From: Armigeres subalbatus
Taxonomy: Eukaryota > Arthropoda > Insecta > Diptera > Culicidae
NCBI RefSeq assembly: GCF_024139115.2
Contig: NC_085140.1
Coordinates: 435,201,260 to 435,265,259, forward strand
Reading direction: 5' to 3'
Length of the DNA: 64,000 nucleotides
The notes under the pieces were generated by a model, which saw only the letters and a list, made by a program, of their open reading frames with translations, was not told where the DNA came from and did no database searches. Made by a program: the position numbers and the translations under genes. Shown in pieces: positions 21,442-33,539 of the stretch. Positions within the stretch are counted from its first letter, which is position 1. Each line of letters opens with the position of its first letter.

Positions 21442-23661
21442 TTATTTGTACAGTAGCTGAACTCTACGATCTACTCGGCGAGCAAAACGATCAATTATTT
21501 CATCGAAGAAATTACTATCCAGTTTCAACTGATGAAGTAGGGCATTTTCGACCGACATTAACATCAGCCATTTGAGTCGCTCCTCTGCCATTGTCGACCG
21601 CAGATACGTTTTGATTCTTCTTAGAATTGAGAAACTCCTTTCGACCGATGCTGTTGTCGAGGGAAGCGTTAGTATTAGCCTAGCTAATCGATGTGTCTCA
21701 GAGAAAATGTCTTCTAGGTTGTCTGTAACCAACACGTTCATAATTTCAGCCACTTTCCTCCCAGCAAACTCATCTTTAGTGTAGAACACTTTAAGTTCAT
21801 TTGTCAGCTTCACTTTGTCAAAGTTGGAGAAACGTGAGCAAACATCATCAACAAGTTCCTTTGAAATTTATCGCAATACGCTTTGAACTTCGTAGAATCG
21901 AGTAGGCTTAAATAGCTCTGTTTATTAAGATCAGCAAAGCGTTCGTCCAATTCGGAGATAATACGATCGATAATCGAGATGTACGTTTTGAAATATTGTT
22001 TGAACTGCTTTCCGTCACTATTGCCACCAGTCATGGTTACGGTCTCTTCCCAAATTACTTTAAATTTCGCTTCATTTCGTAATTTGTGTATGTTGGTTCG
22101 AGCATTTCGCACACTTCTACCACATTCAACGTAGTCCAATTCTTTCAACTGCAGTATTTGATATAGAACGTCCGTGAAAGAAAAAACAGAGGCAAATAAT
22201 TTCAAGTAGAAGATGGTATCAAACTCGATCAGGAAGCTATGGAGCCCTCTTGCTAAAGTCCGTGTTTCACCGTCCCACTGAATATCTCCCATGCATATTT
22301 CACCCAAGCAAGTGGTAATGTCAGCATGATGTGTTTCAACTATGTTGATCATTCTTGAAGTATATGCCCATTTTACTTTGCAAACATTAGGAATTTTCTG
22401 TTGCATATAATTTTTCAACTCAGCATCTCTTTTTGGACTTTGCGTGAAAAAGGAAGCGAGAGCAGAAAGTGTTGAAAAAAACTTTTTAGTGTCTCTTTGA
22501 TTAGTGCAAGCGTGTAACAAAACAAGATTAAGAACATGGGCTTTGCAATGAATGTAATCAGCGTTTGGATACGATTTTTTACTATTGCCTGCGTTCCTCC
22601 GCTCGCACCTGACATTACACGTGCTCCATCATACGTCTGTGCCACAAGTTTCGTGGCAGGCACCTGAAATTTTTTCAGCAAGGCAACTATTTCATCTGCG
22701 AGTGCCACAGCCGATTTGTTACTGCTCACATCATCCAAGCTCACAAATCTTTCTACGGTTGTACCTAGAAGAGTTCGATTGAATTTTTATCAATATTACA
22801 AAACTATAAACATGTAATTCAACGGAGAATCATTGTTACCGGAAGGCTACTTACCATTTTTAAACAGTACCGTAATGTGGTAGCAAGTTGTGATTTCCTG
22901 GAAATATCTGTTGTTTCATCCACCATTACTGCAACGAATTCAGCTTCATCAACTTCACGCGAAATTTGCTCAATCATCAACGATCCAATCACTTCAATGA
23001 GTTCGTTTTGAATGGTTGCAGACATTCCCGAAAATACTTGACTACTAGTAGTGAACTCCAAGAATGATGAATCTCTTGTAGCAATGAATTCACATAGGTC
23101 TTTGTAGTTTCCTCTATTCACAGAGTTTTCGGTTTCGTTATGGCCACGGAAGCTCAGACCATGTGATCCGAGATAGCAGATGAGATCAATCAAAGTTTTC
23201 ATACCATCTCTATTCTTTTTCACCTGCAAATTATGGTTTCTCCTCGAAACTTCCCGCGCGTGATCCATTGCTTCATCAATGCGGATTTTTCCAAATGTCC
23301 TGTGTGCCATGGCATTGGCAATATGCTCCTTGCTTGCCGAATGAATCTTAATGGCAGCTGACAAGTGATTTAAATCACTGAAGCCTTCCTTAATCCACAC
23401 GCATTTGTCCTCCGGATTTTGGAACAATAAACACGGCCAACAGAACAGCTTATTTCGCACCTTCGAACCGCTCAACCATTTGGTATCGTATGCTGATACG
23501 TTGAAATTACGAGTAATAACTTTCCCTCCTCTGGAGAACTGCGATTTCAAGTTCTCAAGCTTAGGCTGTGGCACAGGTGTGCTTGAAATAAGCAGCTTTT
23601 CTTGAAATGATCGTCTAGCAAATGGGTTGAGAAGAATATCATCCACGGTATCGTTTTCCAT
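21442..23661 (-). pseudogene. hAT transposase (TTF-type/DUF4371-like, ZMYM1-like), two frameshifts
   Basis: This is a DDE-type transposase that would cut and paste the element. From ATG 23661, exon 1 has a TTF-like zinc region (KLFCWPCLLF), a DUF4371-like EFVAVMVDETTDISRKSQL segment, and ends at 22855. Exon 2 starts at 22764, carries the QTYDGARVMSG region, then loses frame near 22580 in an A run. The frame is open again from about 22565 to 21860, shifts near 21868, and ends with the hAT dimerisation region (LPSTTASVERSFSILRRIK) to the stop at 21442. With only two indels and an intact intron, this copy is fairly young. Confidence 0.85.
22765..22854 (-). other. Intron of the hAT transposase, 90 bp
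   Basis: On the minus strand the boundary is ATG|GTAAGT at 22855/22854 and TTCTAG|GTAC at 22765/22764. Removing these 90 bp keeps the transposase frame and joins plausible protein sequence (FKN to GTTVERF). Both splice sites are near consensus. Confidence 0.8.
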
Positions 23662-24396
23662 TTTCTTTTAGTGTTCAATTACCACGAAAGACCGCACTAC
23701 CGCGACGTACCGAAAATACAGAATGAAGCTATTAATTCATTCAACAATGTAAGCGAGAAAAACAACGTGTTTAATCGGTGAAAGAAGCATGGGGTGACAA
23801 ATTAAATTCTCAGAGACCAGAAAAATCCAAGAGCGACGCTGTCATCGGCAACGTTCTCACACCGGGCTGATGCCGAATCATTTCGTCGCATATGATGCCG
23901 ATTCGTTTCGTCTCCGTCCCGTATTAACGTCGTGCATTGAGAGAAGTGCACCAATTTTTACTAACACACCGACAATTTAGCTGAATGCTTTTCAATACAT
24001 TTAGACGTGGGCTTCGTGTACATATGCGGCGTTCTTGTGTACTTCCAGCAGTGAACCAAGCTAAGCCAAATTCGCTCATTGCGATGACGCATCGTTTGAG
24101 CACATTGCAGTGTGTGGTGTGCGTGGTGCGTCGCATTGGGCGTCAAAGAGTGAGGTAATCTCTTTTGATCATTATTTTGTTCACCGATGATGTTACACAA
24201 GTGAGGTAGCGACCAGGCGACCAAATGAAATTGATTTTCTTGCAATAATAACTTGGTAATTTTATTCATTATTGACGTGGGACTACGTCTGTGTTTTATA
24301 TATTCAGAAACAGTTTGTGATTTTTTTTTCTATGAAGAAATGTTAACTGTGTAGTGCACGTAGTGCACCAGAGAGCGAGACGCCACTGTCTACAAA

Positions 24397-25240
24397 CTAT
24401 TGCTTCCCAAATGGGCGACGATGTCACAAATCACCGCTCGCAGCTCCACACATGTTGGCTGCCATAGTATCGATGCACAGATCAAGGTCGTAAAAATCGG
24501 CCCCGCGTGGGACATTTCGCAATCAGCTCACCTCACTGCTTCAGGATAGCTTCCTTTCTCGTGAACGTGACATCTAGGTCCGGCTTTGCCATCTTCTCCA
24601 CAGATTTGGTATGAAGAGTACATTCTTCAGGCTAACGCCCTCAATCGTACCTCAAGGAAAATAGGGATTGGTCATCTTTCGGTTGCTCTAGCTTTGTGAG
24701 GTCGGCGAAACTGTGCTTCACATTTACAAGGTGGTCCGAGGCTCCAGAATCCAGCTTTAAGTAAACCCCATCTTCTGCTTGCTTATGAAAGGACCTTCCA
24801 GTCATGAAGGCCATCGCCTTACCTCCGGAAGCAACGTTTGATTCAGCACGCTCATCTGTCTTCAACTTCACGCGACAGTCTTTGGCCTTCAGCATCTACT
24901 GGCAGCGGTTACACTTTCCAGTAAACTTACTTTTTGCTTTGATCTCAGAAATGCTGTAGGTTTGTCTTGGCAGGAATCCGCTACCCGGTCGGTTTTCTTG
25001 AGCTCTTCCGCAAGCAGACGCTCACAAACAACACCCAGCTTCAATTTTTTCCACACAAATTTTACAGCGCAGCAACTAATGAATCGAACGATTCCGGGAA
25101 GTGTAGCAAACAGATGGGGCACGATATCGTTCTCTTCAAGCTTCGGAGTTTCTGCTACCAGATCAATTCTTCGAAGGTCTTGAGGTGATCTTTCACGGAC
25201 GAAAGAAAACTTAGGCTGCTAAGAAGACCTGAACAAGTCA
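24397..25240 (-). pseudogene. Copia gag-protease fragment
   Basis: Minus strand. A gag end (DHLKTFEELI- and LPGSFDSLV-like segments, ERLLAEELKK at about 25015) is followed by the aspartic protease LKLDSGASDHLV motif at about 24760-24730. Decayed spacer then leads to a HRR-GKQ pre-integrase segment stopping at the hAT insertion at 24396. Frameshifts and stops occur throughout. Order and strand fit one copia element continuing at 20994. Confidence 0.75.
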
Positions 25241-25389
25241 CTAAAGTCACTTTTTCTCGAAAAAAGTCAATATATTCAACTATTTTGATCAAAATTTAGG
25301 ATAAGAAGTACATTGTCCTTGAATGGGTAAAATAAAAAAAATGTGAAGTGCCCGTCGAATGACTATTGTTCTTAATCTGTCCGTTACCA

Positions 25390-25680
25390 ACCCCTCTTTA
25401 AAAACCCTGATTAATCCAGTGGTGAGAGCCTTTCTCTTGCATTATGAAAAATAGTATTTTGACCATAATTTTCAAGCCCATAGTCCGATCTGTGAAATTT
25501 TCAATAAGAAACAATGGGACAGGATTCTGCATCGGATGCAATCTGCTGCAAGCAAAGAATAACGATAAGTGCTTGAAAATGAGTGACACTTTTGCTACAT
25601 TTTTTTGGGTGGGTGCGCACAGACACACAGACATTACATCAATTCGTCGAACTGAGTCGATCGGTATATAACACTATGGG
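25390..25680 (-). repeat. Inverted copy of the 9.1-10.4 kb satellite family
   Basis: Read on the minus strand it contains GAATCCTGTCCCATTGTTT, GATCGGACTATGGGCTTGAA and TATGGTCAAAATACTATTTT in the same order as the satellite units. It then continues with GAGAAAGGCTCTCACC and GGATTAATCAGGG, which also occur near 10800. It spans about one and a half units. Confidence 0.65.
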
Positions 25681-25689
25681 TCTCCGGGC

Positions 25690-28600
25690 CTTCTATAACA
25701 AGTTTGTTTTTGGAGCGATCTTACTGCTGTGAATCGCAAGTCAGTCCCATCTGTACGTGGATCTTTAAAAAAAAGTATTTATAAGCTACGTTTGTTTTTT
25801 ACAAGCCGAGTGAAGTAATAGACACTGTAGTCGATTTCACTGTTTCATCTGTAAAGTTAAAAATGCTGGACTGAAAAAGTACTAGCTATGTTATAACATT
25901 ATTGTTATTTGTAAAAGTTACTCTCCACCTCCAGAATGTATTCAGTTGTTTACTGAGTCGGCATGTAGGAGTAATAAATTTATTTCACAAGATCAACGAC
26001 CTCAGTTTTTTTTTTGGCACGGCCGATCTAGTCGTTCCCATTCTGTATCTGAATAAAGTAAAAAAAAATCTTGCCAGAGTGGTTTCTCATTCATCTTGAA
26101 ACGCAATGCTACCTCATTTGTTTGTCTGGGCTTTCCTCATTTTAGCAGACTTTAAGCTAATATACCTTTCAAATAAACATCCAGATCGAATCGATCAATT
26201 AATTTAGTTCCATATCCATTTCCTAGCATTTACATTAACCATTATTCCTGTAAGATATCGGTAAACTAGAGAACGAAAGAGAGGGAGATTGAAAAAGAGA
26301 TACATCATCCGAGTACCAACATCGTATTGTTTTGGCCGGAATTTGAACTCGTTTGTTCGAGTTCGGACTTGACCATACGATCATCGACGAACAACCGATC
26401 AACTTGCAAGGGCCGGTTGCTGAACTTGTTTTGTCCGGGACCAAGAACGACGGTGAACGAAGATTAGAGGAAGAGAGTGGAGGGTGGTTGGCAGCACAAG
26501 CAAGGTGATGTGAAACCTTTAATGGTTGCTTGCTACTTGCCTTCAGTTGGGAAGGCCAAAACGAGACGCATTAGGCCACCACACAGATAAAGCGAGAACC
26601 GGAGAGGCGACCCAGCAAAGGCTCGGGTTGAAGCGCTGCTCTTCCCAAAGTAAACCGATGATCGAGTCATAAGATCTTTTTCCTTGCACTGTTTTTGCTC
26701 TCTTATCGGTGGTGGATAGTTCTTGTTGGTCCCTCTTGGGCTGTCGCCGCCGTTTGTCTCTGTGTGTATGACCGTGTGGGACTTTCGAGGAGAGCAGCTG
26801 CTGTCCGACCTGGGCGCTGGACTGAATGAGCTAAGAAACAGGTTCTAGCTGATCTTGCTCTTGAATTGCATCCCCGCGGTAAACTCTTTGTCCGAGTTTG
26901 ATTCGGTTCACCTCAAGACGCCCCTATGGTGGAGCAACCTGTGCGTAAAAATAAATATCGCGAAACACTACACCACCATGACCGACCATACTGCATGCAG
27001 CAACCAACAGCGATGATCTAATTGGGCCGACCGACCCCGTAAGGATATGCGAGGAAGACGGCTTCGGAGCATTGCACTCTGGGACGGTGTTCATCATTGA
27101 AGATTCGATATTCAACAAATTAGTTGAATAGAGTATTTAATAAAAGTTTGGTTTCGATTTGAAATTCTAGAAATTCCCGAAAAAAAATCTATGCTTAGAG
27201 AGATTTAGCTTGTTTTGTCCCACTGTGCACCGCAAGGAAAAGGAGCAGGCACCATGCATGCAGTCATAAACGAAACGAAAACAGACATGTGTGCTGAATG
27301 AAGCAAAGCGGTGGCCTATTATTGGGTTTGGGTGCAAGATTTTTTTTGTTCCTCTGATAGGGTCACCTTTTTTTTCTGCAGAGCGGGTAGCGGAAGTTGA
27401 GTTGATTTCACGTGTTGATGCCTTATAAGCGAAATATGAGTCAGGATTGTCACTGCACTGAACTTTGAGGAATTCGAATATGAGGTCGTTTTGGAGGTTA
27501 TGTGATGCATGAACTTGTCAGATAAGGATTTGGATAATTAATGACGAGATGAAACTTTTTCGTCGATGAAGACTGACTGCATAAAGCTCGATTAAGTTAC
27601 GTGGGGATGAGGACAGTTTGGGTAGCTTTTCAAGGCAACCCAATCGATAGTTACAGCTTTGATTAGCTGCATTGCAGATTCCGGCAATGGAATGTACCGG
27701 CAATAGGACGTTTGCCATTGGGTTAGGTGCGTAACCCTACTACTTTCGTGTTCGAAAAATCTTTTTTGTGGCAAGTGGTCTCTCGGGGAAAATTTTTCCG
27801 TTGACATGCTAAGGTTATAAACAAAAGGTAGGTATCATAATCACGTGGTCGGCTTATGAATGAAAATTGAGCATTCGCAGGTGTTATTAGCGAAAAGGAT
27901 TGCGATTTGAATCCATATGCCAACGCTGTGACAAAAAAAAAGTGAGATCGTCAAGCTAACTAATTAACTTTTTTTCTAATCTATTTTTCTTCTATAAATA
28001 GCATGGAATAGTAGATTTGGAAATATTATCGATACTAAATCCGTAGAACGTTCTTTTCTGGACAGTGTTTATTGCCACATATTATTAGTTATTTGGCATT
28101 GTAGACGTTCCGGTAGATGGAAGTTAATCTGTCTTTTGATTTAAATGTAGCAGAATAACATTAAATAGTTGAGAGCAGCTATGAACTTGGTTTCGTCAAT
28201 TTTCATTGGGGCTCAATAATTTTCTTATTAGAAAGTCTCTTGTACAAAACGAGCAAACTATATTATGGTTATTTGTTGTAATTTTCCAGAAGAGTTCTAT
28301 AAACAGTTCTGATCACATCTTTGTAGTAATAAATCAGATGATAAATTTGAACACTCATGCAATTAAATTAGCAGCGGTTAGTTAGTACACCATCTTTAAA
28401 TCTTAAACACCATCTTTGAATTAAAATTAAGTTCGTTATAACTCTCATCTTAGTGATCAGATGGAAAATCAACATTAGTACAGCATATAGGAGTATACAT
28501 TATTCAATACCCAATAGCAATATTATTGCAACTCATAATAATTTTATAACGTTATGCATTCACGACATTCGCGTAAACTTAAAATTATTTTTAGGAATTG

Positions 28601-29060
28601 CAGAAACTGCACTTACAAATGAAATTATTTCATAGAATTCTCTACGTGGAAATTTTAAAGAAGATTGCGAAGATTTTAATTCGTGAATATCGCATAGGAG
28701 ATACGTGAGGCAAATATTTGATATTCAAGGCCATCCAATACATCCTGGATTGGGTGTCCTGGATGTCCTCAATTGCTATGGGGTAAAACATATATCTTCT
28801 AATTAATTCCTAATTACACCTGTAAAAAAAAGTATGTAGCAAATGTGATAGGTTTACCAACAAATCGTTCACAAGTTGCGTTTTTCAGTTTTATAAATGA
28901 GCTAATGTATCAAGATTGGATATCGTCAAATTATGCGCAACCCTCAGACAAAGTCTTTATACTCGTGTCGTCTATAATGACGGTTCTGTGGTGGTTCGTT
29001 TAATTTGCAGTAAATCGAGGATCTTGCCTAAGAAATCTGATAAAGTCTAGTCCACTGATC
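25690..29060. other. Mostly unique non-coding sequence
   Basis: No coding region is supported. 26260-27100 is GC-richer than the rest and has GA-rich tracts (26270-26300, 26470-26490) and few repeats, as expected of a regulatory or intronic region of the nearby kinase gene, but I see no exon with paired splice sites. The remainder is AT-rich. Confidence 0.4.
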
Positions 29061-29064
29061 ATAA

Positions 29065-29141
29065 GGAGGGGTCACTTTTTCTTGCGGAATGTTCCTTCCA
29101 GTTGGAAGGAATAATTTTCCGCAAGGAAAAGCGACTTCTCC
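29065..29141. repeat. 77-nt stem-loop
   Basis: TTCCTTCC and GGAAGGAA flank an AGTT loop. Outside a small internal mismatch, TTTTTCTTGCGGAA pairs with TTCCGCAAGGAAAA, giving a stem of over 30 bp. It could be a tiny MITE or a microRNA-like precursor; nothing in the sequence decides. Confidence 0.5.
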
Positions 29142-29549
29142 GTTTACTTTTTATTGCAGGCGTTATTAGCGTTACAAAATTTGATCTACTTGTCCGTTCT
29201 GTGATGTTCGAGAAATTTAAAAAGCGAAATTATTTCTTGACCATCCCTTGTTCTTTTATCTTGCACTCTTATTCCGGCCGGATATCCGCTCGAGGTTGCC
29301 ATTGTGAGAAGTTGGCATGGTACAAATTTGCATATCGGGCAGAAGGGTATGCTTGCGTTGATTTGCCAGTGGATTAGGCCACTGAGGGTGATTATTTTCA
29401 ACTATCGTTGAGACGGTTTGATTCTTGTGCTTCCATATTTTAGGACAAGTTTTTCAGTTTTCCTATTGTTATCTAGTATATTATTCAATTCGATGGGGAG
29501 TTCTGTTCTTCTGCAGATAAAACTTTGGACAAGCAGATTTTTTTCCTTC

Positions 29550-29830
29550 GCTTCTCATTCAATTTGTATTGGGGTTTGGTGTTTTGATTTCCCGGTTTAC
29601 AATGCTTCTAGACAACTGACAGGGTCACTGAATATGAGAGACGCAATCCTAGTGACGACGGCTAGGGCTGCAGCTTGCGCTGTGCAAACGGAGCATTGGT
29701 AAACTTACCTCAATTCTTGCGGAGGGTGCTATCACCCCAACTTCGACTTTTCCTTGTGGTACTGATCCATCTGTATACAACTGTGAGTGGTGAATTCAGC
29801 TCCGTTCTACTAGTTCTCTGAAGATCACAT
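29550..29830 (-). pseudogene. LINE RNase H domain fragment
   Basis: On the minus strand a YTDGSVPQGK-like segment (about 29785-29750) is followed by GVIAPSARIEVSLPMLRLHS, resembling the start of RNase H in I/R1/LOA-type LINEs. Frameshifts and a stop follow. It lies on the same strand and in the right order relative to RT (31345-31130) and EN (about 32660-32330), so it is probably the end of the same element. Confidence 0.5.
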
Positions 29831-30493
29831 ATACGCGTTGTGCAGCTTGGCCCGGATTGAGCTCTGCTTTTATTCTCCAATAAATTCTAGGTCCGTTATC
29901 ATGCCAATGTCTGGAAAAGTTTGCAATTAGCCATTAGCTTTTTATCCAAACGATGCTGAAAGGGCAGGTATCCTAATCCTGATTCAACGAACATTGAGAG
30001 TGGGTGTCGTTCGGAAGGCTCCAGGGGCAAGTCGAATGATTTAGTTGTAGGTGGGCGTAAGATTTATGAAGTTATCTTTTCTCATAACCTCTTTTCCGTA
30101 GAGAAGCTTGGAAGCAATAGGTTATTGCGCGCGGCAAACCTAACCTCACAATTTTGACAGGTAGTGGTCTTGTTGTTTACGTTTCGAACTTATAGAAATT
30201 GTTTGATTCCAATGAAATCTGCATATTGCACGATATTGAGGTAATTGGGTAATTAGGTTTAGGTAATTATGGATCAGATAATCCAAAGAATAAACAGAAG
30301 AATCTCAAAATTAAAATGTAGTCATCTGTGAACAACAGGACCAGTACCTAGGTACTGTTCAAAAGTCATGCGTAAAGTCACTGTGCAATTGAGTATTGCT
30401 ACATCACCTATGTACATATAGTAAAGTTTTACAATCTGATTCATTGGAGACTTAGCTTTTAGTAGGATCAGACTATATAGAAAGTCTTCCTTT

Positions 30494-30640
30494 TGTGCTT
30501 ATTCTGCGTCTCGTATGAGGTGAGGCGTTTTGAATGAAGTGACAATTGTCGATACCTCCCATTCATATTACACGATCGTCTCACGTGAGATGTGTCGAAA
30601 TCGACAATTCTCGAGTCATTCGAGACGCAGAAAAAGCACA
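30494..30640. mobile_element. MITE/foldback, 147 bp
   Basis: The termini TGTGCTTATTCTGCGTCTCG and inverse (one mismatch) enclose further inverted blocks (ACAATTGTCGA against TCGACAATTC). The sequence can fold almost end to end. No TSD could be read confidently. It is inside the region of the minus-strand LINE. Confidence 0.55.
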
Positions 30641-30834
30641 TTTATTTTTTTAACATATTGGTTAAAAGAGCATTTTCGCGTTGTGTTTCAGTCGAAGTAG
30701 ATTCTTGTGATCTTTACCTTTTGAAGTGATGTATTGTCCAGTGAAAGATTAGCTTCCTAAAAATGCCATTTTTTGTTGCGTTTTATTTTACTGCAATGCA
30801 TTGTTGCTGATTTCGTGGGTAATAGTTCTAGTAC

Positions 30835-31119
30835 CCTCCTTAGCCGTGCGGTAAGACGCGTGGCTACAAAGCAAGACCATGCTGAGGGTGGCTGGGTTCG
30901 ATTCCCGGTGCCGGTCTAGGTAATTTTCGGATTGGAAATTGTCTCGACTTCCCTGGGCATAAAAGTATCATCGTGTTAGCCTCATGATATACGAATGCAA
31001 AAATGGTAACCTGGCTTAGAAACCTCGCAGTTAATAACTGTGGAAGTGCTTAATGAACACTAAGCTGCGAGGCGGCTCTGTCCCAGCGTGGGGATGTAAT
31101 GCCAATAAGAAGAAGAAGA
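30835..31119 (+). mobile_element. Feilai-like tRNA SINE, copy 1
   Basis: The 5' part is tRNA-derived, with an A-box region TTAGCCGTGCGGTAAG and a B box GGTTCGATTCCCGG. A conserved body follows and the 3' end is an AAG triplet run. AGTTCTAGTAC (30824-30834 and 31120-31130) is a perfect 11-bp TSD. Two more copies are at 45171 and 45591. The triplet tail and tRNA head match the Feilai family of Aedes. It interrupts the minus-strand LINE RT. Confidence 0.85.
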
Positions 31120-31129
31120 AGTTCTAGTA

Positions 31130-31345
31130 CGATGTCACTAGCCCAGTCGTCTACAGCGTTTATGGCTTTTTGTAGTCTCTTTCTAGCAAAACCGAACCAT
31201 TTTTTCAAAAGTAATGATGACGATATCATCGGTGTAAAGTAATATTTTAATGTTCTTGGGGATTTTATTTACTAGTGTGTTCATCCCAAGCAAAAATAAG
31301 GACTCCGAGAGTACGGCTCCCTGTAGAACTCCGTTTTCTAGATTA
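31130..31345 (-). pseudogene. LINE reverse transcriptase fragment with YxDD motif
   Basis: Minus strand: NGVLQGAVLS, then SLFLLGMNTLVNKIPKN and ILLYTDDIVIIT, matching RT blocks 4-5 of I/R1-like LINEs. Continuation is interrupted by the SINE at 31119. A stop follows the DD motif by about a dozen codons. It belongs with the EN and ORF1 fragments to its right. Confidence 0.6.
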
Positions 31346-31351
31346 AAAGAT

Positions 31352-31409
31352 ATCGGAGACGAGTGATCCTAGGGCTGAAAGTCTCCTTAATAAAGATAAT
31401 AAAACAAAA
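31352..31409 (+). mobile_element. Severely 5'-truncated retroposon, 58 bp
   Basis: AGATTAAAAGAT is directly repeated at 31340-31351 and 31410-31421. The 58 bp between contain the CTGAAAGTCTCCTTAATAA tail family and end in an A-rich stretch. This is a 3'-end-only insertion of that retroposed family into the LINE. Confidence 0.6.
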
Positions 31410-32329
31410 AGATTAAAAGATTTCGTGCTGTTCTTTTTCAGCAGTCGCACCTTTTCCTTTACAAAAAGCAAATTGGTTTGGATGTAGAACACCACGCGTT
31501 CCCAAAAAACTACATAGCCGAATATTATTAGTCTATGTTCCTTCGATCGTGACTCCTGGGGCTTTCAATCTATGTTTTCCATTAAGTTTACAATAGCTTT
31601 GTCATAGCTGGGAGGTGCTAGATCCCTTGGAAAAGATTTCTAGGAAATTTGACCAATACTTACTTTTGGCAGCAACCTTGGTGGTTCTCGATTCGATTTT
31701 CGCTTTGTTGAACTTTTGTTTGTCTCGATTTTCTCTGGATCATCGTCTTGAATATTTTAAAGTTTCTCAATGATTTCCTTCTTTTTTTCACCACTTAATT
31801 TTTTTTTTTTTTAATTTACTCTATCATTTCACCAAAACTATAAGTATAAAGACAAGCATGATTTTTATACATTTTTATCATGCTTGAGTATCGAAATCTC
31901 GATTCGTAGCGATTCGATTTAGCTAAAATTTTGCTAGGCACCTGTTTTCAACTTGAACTTTCGATCTTTGAGTGAATTGTATACATCTCTAATGATTTTG
32001 ACATCCGAATCTGGAAATAATTATAAAGACATCACTTTTTATTATGGGACTCCATACAACGGAACTGTTTTCCTAATTATTATCAACGAAAACGCGTATA
32101 AGCAGAATATATGCATAAATGAAGCTTTTATTGAATAAAAATTCAAGTCATTTTAGGCCTGCTGGCAAAAATCAGCCCAATCGTTTAAAATTTAGACCAA
32201 TCCGCGTCCTTAGACAGCCATCCTCCGGTTGAGTTGACGACGGGAAGCAGATGGTGTGTTCTAATATGAATTCGAAAGTGATCACTTTCATGTAGATCTT
32301 CGTCGGAGTACCAAGATAGACCTGTGCAG

Positions 32330-32660
32330 GAGTTCATCACATTCACTCACCTAACAAGGTTGTTGTCTACAGCCCATTCAAGCAAAAGACGTCCTCGTAG
32401 ATTAGATTTTGTGCTTCCCCATGCTTCATGAGCAGCATTAAAATCTTCACAGAAAAGGAAGGGAGGTTCAAAAGTATAAAGCAGTACGTTTAGTGCATCA
32501 AGCAATTCTTGACTGTTGAGTGTGTGGCGAGCATAAAGTGAAACGATGGTTGGGTACCAAGGGGATCCGATTCTTCCAATGCAAACGAGTAGATTGGACG
32601 CATTACCAAAAACTTAAAAAGGGATGTCCTTGCGGATTCCGAGACCAATAATTCCCTTTC
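32330..32660 (-). pseudogene. LINE AP-endonuclease fragment
   Basis: Minus strand: an open run with one internal stop contains GIIGLGIRKDIPF, GSPWYPTIVSLYARH and FCEDFNAAHEAWGSTKSN. The last is the GDFN-H-WG motif of LINE endonucleases, with the Gly replaced by Glu. It is upstream of the RT fragment on the same strand. Confidence 0.6.
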
Positions 32661-32991
32661 CGAAATTCTCCGGATGGCTTCTTATGTTCCGGTGGTATTT
32701 GTTTGTGAGACTATTGTCGATTCTATGTTTCATAATTTCCTGAAGACAGATTGTTGTCAGTTGGTTGTCGTCATAAATTTTCTAGAATTCAAGTTAGTTA
32801 CGCCAGATGCTGCGTATGTTCCATTGCAAAACAATCGTTTCATGACAGTTGGGTATTGTAGATTGAGAGCCGCTAAATCTACTTGAAGTCGGTATGCTTT
32901 CTTGCAGTGCAATTAGTTTTCTGATTTCTGGTGAATGGTAGATTGCTTGGTTCTCTGCCGAATAATGGATGTTTGTCGTCGCAACATAGAA

Positions 32992-33161
32992 GGGGCCATC
33001 CACAAAGTACGTCACGCTCCTAGGGGGGAGGGGGGGGGGGTTCCGAGCAGCGTGACGACTCATACAAAAATTTTAGAGGTTTAATACAAAAAGTGTGACG
33101 AAGGAGGGAGGGGGGGTTGAAAATAGCCAAATTTTGCGTGACGTACTTTATGAATCTTCCC
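32992..33161. mobile_element. MITE with GTACGTCACGC inverted ends
   Basis: GGGGCCATCCACAAAGTACG at the left and the inverse of GGGAAGATTCATAAAGTACG at the right share an 11-bp core followed by TCACGC. The interior has G-runs. The TSD is not clear. It is inserted in the decayed LINE. Confidence 0.55.
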
Positions 33162-33539
33162 GAAGAGGTACTTGCCTGTAAAGGTAATATTGTGGATGGT
33201 ATTCGTTTTTGGTGGCGGATTTGTTGAGTTTTGTTGTTGTTCGTATTTGTCGATTCCTGTGTCTGATTGATCTAGCAGGTTGATTATCTCATGGAATTTC
33301 TGGGGTATTTGTCGTTACTTCCTGTATCTAGGCATGCTGTGTTCCTTGTAGTCGCTTGAGGCTTTTCCTTTTGTCTGTTTTTGTTGATGGTTCGCTAGTC
33401 TGTAATTCCATTCAGGTTTTATTTCGTGATACTTCGATGTATTTTTTGTTTTGTACATCTCCAGTTTTTCAAATTTTTCGGCCTTCTGTTTAATTACTTT
33501 TATTAGTTGGTTGTTTTTTTCTTGCTGTTAACGATTCTC

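Larger units (their letters stand above)
20995..24388 (-). mobile_element. hAT transposon, 3.4 kb, nested in copia with 8-bp TSD
   Basis: Termini are CAGAGGCGTCTCG at 20995 and the inverse of CAGTGGCGTCTCG ending at 24388 (one mismatch). TCTACAAA flanks both ends (20987-20994 and 24389-24396), a perfect 8-bp hAT-type duplication. Copia coding sequence lies directly outside each end and runs on across the join when one TSD copy is removed. The element carries a transposase gene (23661-21442) with an intron and two frameshifts, and a perfect palindrome (21140-21386) near its 3' end. Confidence 0.92.
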
